Source: Eimeria necatrix (taxonomy: Eukaryota > Apicomplexa > Conoidasida > Eucoccidiorida > Eimeriidae). From it: a stretch of DNA of 57,508 nt. Shown here in pieces: positions 45,969 through 54,547 of this stretch (positions are counted from its first letter, which is position 1; each line of letters begins with the position of its first letter). Location: assembly GCF_000499385.1 (NCBI RefSeq), contig NW_013652479.1:1-57508 (forward strand), written 5' to 3'. A model generated the notes under the pieces. The model saw nothing but the letters and a program-made list of their open reading frames with translations, had not been told where the DNA came from and did no database searches. The position numbers were made by a program, and so were the translations under genes.

Positions 45969-46950
45969 TTGCCGAGCGTCTTAAGTACTGAGCCAGGCGC
46001 CTGTGGGCTTCCTCCTGCCCTTTACCATTATCCTAAGGCTATAGGGTCATATCAGTTCGTTGCCAGCTTCCTCATTGCCTCCAGTCACAACTCTATACTA
46101 GAACCCATCGGCTCCCTTGGCAAGATGGCTCCAATCATCCCCGCGAAGCGGACCACTGCAAATGCAGACAAGGTCGAACTCCGTGCTCACCACTTCATTC
46201 GCTACCACAATTTTCCTGAAGTGCTCATTCCTGACGGGCAGTGTCGCTTACTAATGGCAACAGTTCTGCACCTGATGGAGTTTAATTTCACCAAGCCTTT
46301 CGCCCATCGTCACCAGAGCGACAGGAAGGCCGAGAGGTTCAAAAATGCTTTGGCGCAAACGCTCTGTACTGACACGCAGTCAAACTGTTGGGTGTGGGAG
46401 CGTTTTTTCCATGCTCTCGAGCTAGCACGAAATACGGCAAATCTCGCATCCACCAAACGCCGAATCTTTTGAAGGATGGCTAATCAAAAACCGCTTATCG
46501 GAGTGGATCTTCATGTTAGCAGCGCTTTGCTCGCCACTCTTTCATCCCTGTGACGAAGCAGCTCAACAGCTCTGCAGTAGAGAGCGAAGTACCATCTTGC
46601 ATGATAAGTGGCAGTGAAAAACGTACGCGGATTCACCGCAGTGTGATGTTTAATATACCTTTGGAAACCAACTACACTTGAGCAGTGAGCATTCAGCAAC
46701 TTTTGCCGCGCATTGTAAATTTTCGCTGCAGCAGCGCGGTCCATTAATCTGTACAGGGCCTATTGCCAAAGCGGCCAACTATTTGGCATCGCTTCCCTTT
46801 TACTTCTGCTACGTAATATTTCGCATGGCCCACCTCGTTTCGCACACCTCGGCGACTTCGGTCGGTCTGGAGGCAGCCGTCAGCTGGATTTCCACATTTT
46901 GTGCAATCGTCAGTGCTACGAGCCACCGAGGAAACCATTAGATCCCGAGC
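45969..46950 (+). mobile_element. Ty3/gypsy integrase remnant (plus)
   Basis: A 167-codon open frame at 45969-46472 carries the integrase core of a Ty3/gypsy element. LGKMAPIIPAK.T.ADKVEL, FIRYHNFPEVLIPDGQ, FAHRHQSDRKAERFKNAL and WERFFHALELARN match the order LSKMAHFIPTK, RYHGFPEVLVSD, HPQTDGQTERVNRTL and LPLAEFAYN. The second catalytic Asp and the Glu are present; the usual SDRD is now IPDGQ. After the stop at 46472, decayed sequence to about 46.95 kb still shows SSEHSATFAAHCKF and ANYLASLPFYF, resembling the post-integrase GPF/Y region. No long terminal repeats or chromodomain could be identified. An element of the chromovirus type reported from Eimeria is the likely source. Not expected to be functional. 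Confidence 0.75.
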
Positions 46951-47589
46951 CTTCAGGGCGACGACGACAACGTTCCTTAACCAGAAAACTACCGATTTGT
47001 TCCTCGGACCACCGGGCCATGTGAGAAACTCAACAGCTGCTATCACCTCAGTGTTACCTGTAAGGTTGTAGGCGCTTTTTTGGCCTTCTCCAGCGGCAGT
47101 CAACCTCATTGTCGACCCCCTACTCCCTTCCTCCAAGGTAGCATCCTCATCGTTTTTCTTGTGCGCCTTACCTCCTCATCTCTCCCTTTTCTTGCGCGCC
47201 TTATTTCTCCCTACTCTCGTCTCTGGGTTTCCCTTTACTCTAGCCTTGTTCCTACACGTTTCATTTTGGGCACACTGGAGATTCGTTTTTGTCCCGTGGT
47301 TTCTCAACTCGCCGGCCAGACGTTTGTTCGTGAGCCCAGCGGCTGGCGTCCACCAGGGACAACAGAGTGTTTACTTGCATTTGCACTTTCACCTGCATCC
47401 GCGCTTAGCATGAAACTACCAGTTACATGCTGTACACTTTCTGTAATAGCCACCCAGTGAACAGTCACGATAGTAGTCTCACTATATAAAGGAAATTACG
47501 ATACTAACAAGCCCAAAAGCACATGCATACACAAAATTAGCAAAACAGAAAAAATATGCGGAATTCATAAATCAGTAGAGAAACGGAAG

Positions 47590-47810
47590 GGAGAAGGAAT
47601 AGCAGAAACTGCATTTACAGCGGTAGCAGATGCAATAGCAACAATCACCCTGCTTAAGATCGCTAGAGATAAAGTGGAACACAAAAGCAATTTCCGCAGC
47701 AAGAGCCAGAAAGCGGCGGCTACAGTGACGGCAGCTGCAACAGCAACAGCAAACACAATCGCAGCGGCAATCACAAGCTTATCTTCACTCTCGAAAACGA
47801 TAGCGTAGCA
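47590..47810 (+). repeat. Degenerate GCA/ACA tract
   Basis: Sequence dominated by gca, aca and caa triplets (gcagctgcaacagcaacagcaaac). In one plus-strand frame it would encode an Ala/Thr-rich stretch (ADAIATITLLKIARDK, AAATVTAAATATANTIAAAI); in antisense it would encode a hydrophobic Val/Ala run. Looks like an old, mutated CAG-type microsatellite, possibly a former coding repeat. Confidence 0.6.
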
Positions 47811-49240
47811 CATGCAAAACCAGCAGCCACAGTAACTTGTCAGTAGCAAAAGCGACCGGCACAGCACACAAAATAACAGCGGCAGAGTTGATATGACTGA
47901 CTGCTCAAAAGGTGAAGCCTTCCCCGTAAATGGAGACCGACTTCACATACAGACCGCACGAAGAGAAACTATGCCTACAGAGGTTTCAGAAAACATCATT
48001 GGGATAGCTTCGTAGCGACTCTGTATTTTTTGCGTATCTTTTTTATTGAGGATTGTTGCAATTCCCTTAGTGGTCTTTCACCGAAAACTAAAGGCTGCGA
48101 CAGCTGGAGCGGATTCTTGTGAGGCAAGGGGATATCTACGGGACGCGGGGTGTTGTAGTGATGCGCACTCAAATGGAGCAAGAAAATGGCTTGTTTGGAC
48201 CGCGCAGACTGAAGAAGACAAAACACGCAAAGCATTCACGGAATGTGAAGAAAAGACGTGCAGAGGGTGTTGAGATCATGAGAACTCGGGAAACAACCAC
48301 AGGGCTTGGGCTGGCAGTTACCCTGTAGCCAAAAAGGAAGCTGAAGAAGCCGATGAGTCAGGTGTTGCTGAGAACGTTCAATCCGATTCCAGTTCTCTGC
48401 GTGCATAACTGTAATATCGCCTGTCCCGTGGATATCCACTTGCCTTGCCCGCATCCGCTTCAGCTGTCGCATTGAGTATATGTTCTTTCAACGCATAAAT
48501 CAGCTGTCACCGGTATTGTGGTGTGTGGGTTGACCGGCAATATGGGGCTACGTAGGCGTCAATCTAGACTTGTTGTGCTACAAAGACGCCGCGAAACAAT
48601 TTTCACTTCCGCTGGATTGAGGGAAAAGCCAAAGCATCGAGGCCCGTAATCGACTGATTGCGTTTAATCGGTGGCAAGGGAAACACCGCAAGTACCCGGG
48701 TGACATTGCAAAGACCGTTATTAGAGAGGAAAGAGGTGCTTGCAGCGGAGCTTGTAAGATACTAATTAGCATATATATCACTTGATCCGTACAGCGTCCT
48801 ATGGGAAGGGGCTACCGTCCAGTTCAAAGAATGAGAAACAGCAGGAGAATCGGCAGGAGCACGGGGATCACAGGCATTCTCAGAAAAAATATAGACCAAG
48901 CGACGAAGTGAATTCGTACTCTGGCTTGGTGCGGGGCCCACGAAGAACAAGATAGTTTCGGCAGAAGCAGGTGACAAGGTGCCGGCCACATCCAAATAGC
49001 GTGAAGCTTGCTAGCGACAGCTTTGGCCGCCTCAGAACTAATGGTGTGTCCGAAATAAGTGATCTACTTGCAAAATTGCACTAGCGGGGCTTGGGGTAGA
49101 AATTATCCCTGGAAAGATTCTTCGCATCTACTGCAGAAAGCTCAACGTTTATGGGGAGGTCGGAACTACACCTCATTACGCATAGGCAGTGGCATCTTGA
49201 GGCTACCAAGGCTGCGGCTAGCAAGCTATATGCTGTCTGG

Positions 49241-49292
49241 ATGTGGCACGGGGTGTTATTGACACGATGTGGCACGGGGTGTTATTGACGGA
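49241..49292. repeat. 26-base tandem duplication
   Basis: The unit atgtggcacggggtgttatt (26 bases with gacacg) occurs twice, at 49241 and 49267, the second copy having one or two differences at its end. It lies just upstream of the reverse-transcriptase fragment and creates a local shift. Confidence 0.85.
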
Positions 49293-49486
49293 TGAGATCG
49301 GTTCAAGAATTCATCGGCACTGCAAACTACTGTCGCATGTTCACGTGGCCTCACTCTGCGGATGTTACCATCCCATTTTCCTACAGAGCACACAAATGCA
49401 CCCTTCCTCGCTTAACAGAACTTCACGCGCGCGCTTTGCAAGCACCTCAAAGAGTGCTTAGTCGATCATACGACTCTGTGCATTAA
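49292..49486 (+). mobile_element. Reverse-transcriptase connection remnant
   Basis: The open frame reads VQEFIGTANYCRMFTWPHSA and goes on to PFSYRAHKCTLPRLTELHARA and LQAPQRVLS. This follows the Ty3/gypsy connection region VRSFLGLANYYRRFI...AAPLTDLLKKG...W...AFERLKQALTSAPVL in order and spacing. The preceding YMDD palm domain was not found, so only a short piece survives. A 26-base duplication lies directly upstream. Confidence 0.65.
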
Positions 49487-50369
49487 CTTCAGAAATTATG
49501 GCCCGCACCGTGTCTAAGTGGGCCCTAACCGCGGTGTTGCTTAACCAAATCTGGTGGTAAGCTTACGACTTGTAAATTCTGGCACATAATGAATAAAGTG
49601 ATCCGCATACCACTTTACTTTGTACCCCGCTTCCATCGGGCCCCCCTTGCTCAACAGGGCAGGTGCTCTTTTCCGCGGTTCGCTTTTCAAAACCTTATTG
49701 GTGGGCCAAACCCATGGCACAATTCAGCAAAATTCTTTCACTTGTTACACCAAATGCGTACCAGAGGCGGATTCAACTTCGTTGTGGAGCGTTGGGGTAG
49801 TGCAACAAGCGTAGGCGCCCAGGGAGGCAGTGTAGTGCGCAGCCCGATACCGTCGCGCAGGAAGAACCTACAAAGGATGTTAAGTTTAGGGCTACGAAGA
49901 CGGAACATACTCAGAATTGTTTCATGTAAAGAAACTTAATAGTAGCACCGGACTAGGCTTAAGTTCCTCTGCAGCTCGGTAGGTCAGGGCTTGCCTCCAC
50001 CGAGAGCTATAGACAGAACGTTCCGTTGGAAGAACACAGCAGGGGTAGCAGAAACAATAATGTTTCTCAAGACTTATTCTAGTGACTTTGCCTTTTGTAG
50101 ATGCGCCTAAGGAGACAGTGCAGAGTCCTATGTAGGGGCTAAGGCGAGCCAAGGTCACTCCAATTCCTGGACAACGTACAGAATTCCAGATGTTACAAGG
50201 TAGAGTAGGTAACTTCACGAAATGCGTAAGTCTACACGTTCTAAGGTAGACAAAATACCTCTACGGAGCCTTGCGGCTCGTAATTTCGTGCATTCCAGCG
50301 TCTCAGCTCTAGGGAACGGGAAAATGATCAGTGCAGAAGAATTAAGAGTCCTACAATATCCAATGTACA

Positions 50370-51363
50370 ATGGTCCAGTCCACTAGCGCGGATGTCCGCT
50401 CTTGCTTCAATGAAGTCAGACCATCAAGACAAGAGCACACCTTCACAGCAGGTGCTCGTCAAGCGATTGACAGTCGAACCTACACAGCAGAAGGAGCCAA
50501 TGAAATATACCTCCCGATTTGGCTGAGAGTTGTCGCAAATACGGGACCTTTTGGTGCAAATGAGCTTGATAAAATAGCCACCTACGGTCAACACAAAGAA
50601 AACAAGCAAATTTTACGAAACTTCGTACGGGTAAGGCTTACTTACGTGCTAACCAACGCTTTTGGGGAGGGCAGTTCACTGAATATTAAAAAACTGATGC
50701 GTTGGTGCCTCTGGTATGTCTAATGGAGACCGGAGCGGACCTGGTAGGCTAGGCGCTGCTAAAGGATGATATTCTCCGGCGTTTTTTCATGTTGAATTGA
50801 TCAGAAGTTGTTTACCAAATTGCGAAGAATTAGTCGCTAAGTGGCCACCAGGCGTATTCGGCCGACATATCGAGGATAGTAGCACAGGAAGGTGATTTGC
50901 GTGAAGCAGAGCCAGTACATTACTTCTTAGTCAACGTGCCATTCCAGATGCGCATGTAGCTCTTGTTGACTTCACGGACTGGAGAGAAGCGGCGAGCTGG
51001 ATTAGGAGCCTCGGAAAATCCGTAGTCGGCTAAAGTGGACTTGTGAAGGAGGCCATGAAATAAGATGGTACTCAGCCTGGGTGTGGAGATTACTAGGGGC
51101 CAGGAACTTCCTACAAGCACTGCGAACGAAGAACAGCAGCCTCTAGCGTACATGATCACGAAATCTCCGTGTGCTTCGAGTGCAAGGGGAGAAGACACTT
51201 GCACACAGTTTATCCTGCGCGTAGCGACAGCGCCCATAGGTATGAAGAGACCTGCAAATTGTGCCAGGGTGCGGACCATTAAGCTATGGCTTGTGTTACA
51301 TGGCCAGAGCCGCCGGCATGTTCGTAGTAGGACAGGACAGTGAGTTGCTGAGCACGCTCCCAC
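50370..51363 (+). mobile_element. Decayed gag with two zinc knuckles
   Basis: At 51172-51294 one frame shows two consecutive nucleocapsid-type CX2CX4HX4C motifs. The first is CFECKGRRHLHTVY, where the last Cys is now Tyr. The second is CKLCQGADH, then an in-frame stop, then AMAC, where all four ligands remain but the frame is broken. The upstream plus-strand frame at 50370-50723 (117 codons, ending KKLMRWCLWYV) may be part of the same gag. The damage pattern says this is an inactive relic of a retroelement. Confidence 0.6.
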
Positions 51364-51830
51364 GTAGTCTCATCCTCAGCGAAGAGTCATCACTTCACTA
51401 GGTAGTGAGTGCTCCGCCGGTCCCATATGTAATCAACTTCGTCCTGGCTTTTCAGGCTACCAGCTGCTTTTGGCACTGCAAGCCAACAAAAATTAGCTTC
51501 TTTAGCAACTGTGTAAGGCTTGCGATGGCGGAGTGGGACAACTCAGGAAACGTGGGAAACTTCATTTCATGAGAATGCCAAGAGAAGTTCCAAGTAGTGT
51601 ACCACAGTCCCGACGTTCTCTGTGGTAGAGCACAGGCAGCGACAAGGGTTGAAGCTTCATGCATTAAGCACTAGCGGGTAAGTGTTTGCTGCTGAGCAAG
51701 ACCTTGAATAATACGATGCGTTCGATGATGAGCCCTTAGGAGTTACTATATGCCTTTTGTTGCCATGTCGCTTGTAGAGCATGACCGCTGGCCGGGTCAC
51801 AGAGCTATTGAAACGGCTTGGTCACTGGGG

Positions 51831-52302
51831 TTATTGCAGAGGTCCCAAAGAACTGACAATGTCAAGGAAGGCCGCACTAAGAAGATTTTGACCTATCATG
51901 ACTTCAAAGGAAAAAGCTTTCGCTGAAGATGGAGGGCTCAGGGCTGGTCGTATTATGTCCCATTTTGAGGGCTGGAAAGTGACGCTGGTGATTGTGTTAG
52001 CTCCTCTCGTCAGATGGAGTGTGGCTGCGAAGCAGTTGCTCCAGCGTACGGTTAACGCGTTTGGTTTGCCTTGAAGGTGATACGCGGAAGGAATGGCAGG
52101 CTTCATATTGAATTGATTGCAGAGCTACAGCAGTATAGCTCTTTGTTTTGCCCCTGAAAATGTAAGCAAAGCCTAGCCTCCTAATGCGTGGGCTCTTAGA
52201 GACTGTCTTCGGAAAGAGACAATCCGTATATATGGCAGCATTGAGCTCTGTTGACGTGAAAAGCTGCTGTCTTTCCCAATAAACGAGTTGTCCCACCAGC
52301 AT
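51831..52302 (-). mobile_element. Ty3/gypsy integrase remnant (minus)
   Basis: On the minus strand, AYHLQGKPNALTVRW in one frame and KRVNRTLEQLLRSH in another, overlapping, frame correspond to the integrase run HPQTDGQTERVNRTLEQLLR, now split by a frameshift. The flanking sequence is decayed. Its orientation is opposite to the integrase at 46 kb, so at least two insertions, or one insertion plus an inversion, contributed to this region. Confidence 0.6.
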
Positions 52303-54547
52303 TCGTCTAGACTGCCGTCAGAAGCTTAGTCAGGATGACCTTTCAGCTTGGTGCTGGTGGTGCACTAAAATACACGCAGCACGACTGTTCACTGATCTCT
52401 AGGTTTATTACGCAAGTTATATGTTTAGAAAGAATATTGGCTGAGCATGAGGCTACTACAATTAAGCTCTTGGTCAGCTGTCCGCCTACGCAGCCGTGCA
52501 ATGCACCATCAACAGAACTAAGGGAAACCTCAAGCAGTTTCCTTGCAGAAATATAAACAGCAGGCAAGCTCACAGTGCCAACCGGCAAGCAGAGAACGGG
52601 GTGAGGGCACCTGCACCTCCATTCATCTTCTTTTGAGTGTTTAGCGATATGCGACAGGCGCACGAGAGAAACTGGGCCATGCGTATATAGTCGAGTATGC
52701 TGTCGCCTCCTGTAGCTAAGCCTTTGCCTCCTGTTGTTGACATTTAGAGTGGGCAGCTGTTCTCTGCATAGTCAAGGCACTGTAAGCTCTGTTGTGCCCG
52801 ATTCTTTCACTGTCGGAAATACCATGTTTACCGTCCCTGTCATTACATTCGTACTCTGAAACAATCGACAAATAGTTTTAGGTCCACTCTACGACACCAA
52901 ATATGCATCTTCCTGTTTCACCTCCCCATCGCTTTTCTTCCGTAAGCTTGTCTCTTTTTGCCTATGCGTCTTCCCTCGCAGCCTCCGCTACCATTTCCTT
53001 TGGTGTACGTTCGCCCCATGATTACCCCCTGAAAGGTTGCTTCTATAGTTTTGCCCTTTCTTGCTTGTATGCCATTTTGTTGTCTTGCTTCCCTTTTTTT
53101 GCCCGTTGACGTGCCTATCTGTCTCCTTCTAGTGATATCTCAAATCTTCCTTTACGTTCCTGTGTTTGCTCTAATTTTCCAACTATACTGTATATTTTTA
53201 CTTTTGTCTGTCTACTTATCCCCTCCACAGCTTACCCATACAAAGTGGCCAGCTTTAAAACCCAGGTGCTCAAATAACCTCAGGTCAAACCATAAACAGC
53301 TGAGATTCAGTTTTAGCTTAGGCTACTCCGACTAGTCGCGTTTTAACATTTCCATTCCTGTATTCAGCTGTGTTTGCGCTTTAGGGTTGGCCACAATGCA
53401 TTTCCATGACTGTGTGTGTACGGTGATAGCGATTTATAAGCGCTACTAAAGCATCTTCGTGGTCCCTTTATACGGCACAATACAAAACGCAAATTCAGCT
53501 CCTGTAAGCCTTACTGATTTCCCGTGGCATTTTGCGGGGGGAAACTCACCACTTAGCGAATGGACTCGCAAGAAGTTGAGGCTGAGTTGGAAAATGAAGT
53601 GTCAACTAGCAACCAGCTGCAGTTATGGACACTCCTATGAAGATTTCTCTGGCGTTTAAAATTAACGAAATATACAGCGATGACAAGAAGGCCAAATGCA
53701 CTGTGACGGCGCTGTAGCTGTATCGATCATCTGTCCTGTTCGCCAGGCTCTAGATACCGCTACACTTTAAATGATAAACAGCCAACCCGCAGAGCACCTT
53801 TAGCGGCAGCCGCGTACGCAAGAGGATTCTCAACGCAGAACGCCATCGCACAGAGACCTGAAGGAATCGTTAGCTCTGAGTCCTAAAGTCCCGTGCGTTA
53901 CGTTGGTCAGATCGGACAGGCATATGCCGAAATGGACATGTGCAGCTCTAAACATGCCAAAAACAGACCTAGCTCTCCTCTTACTTACATGCGTATTCGC
54001 TTATATTCGGTCTACTGACTTAACTGTGACTGCAGTTGCTGTTCTGTTCGAGCCGCCTTCTCTTTGAGTGACGCCGTGAAGCCATTTGCTCCACAGCATG
54101 CACCAGAACTCTGACAGTTGTATCACTGAGCTGCAAACATGTAAAAGACACTGTTCTGAGGCTTGACCCGCTGCTATGGTGGGGTGGCTAAGAAAGGCAT
54201 TGCTAAGGCAATTTTCATTACAGGAAGCCTCAGCAGTTTGGGAGGCACATTTTTAGCGAAGCAAAGCTTTAGGAGCGCAGTGACCTGCGGCTACCTTTCC
54301 GTAGGTCCGCTAGCACACCAGACTAAAGACCACGCAAAACCTGAGCTTTTAGCAAAGCAATGACAACGTGTACGCGAGGAAAACAGAAAAATGCACGAAA
54401 TATCACACGTCTTCCCAAATAAAGACCACCGAGTTAGCAAAACTGGAGTCCATCACCAATGGTGACCCAGACACCAAGCCGACTTTGCCAAATTAGAAGT
54501 CACTGTCGCTCATTGCAGGATACACCTCATCCTACACATGGCGTGGG
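52303..54547. other. Gene-poor region
   Basis: About 2.2 kb without a recognised gene. A pyrimidine-rich plus strand at 52.9-53.3 kb (many ttcctt and cttgtct words) produces hydrophobic chance frames. No retroelement domain, RNA gene or strong repeat was seen here. Confidence 0.5.

Larger units (their letters stand above)
46951..50369. other. Gene-poor region with retroelement debris
   Basis: No host gene recognised across about 3.4 kb apart from the GCA tract and the reverse-transcriptase fragment listed separately. The stretch 47090-47280 is pyrimidine-rich. Open frames such as 47996-48235 (-) and 49589-49939 (+) have no recognisable features. Confidence 0.5.
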
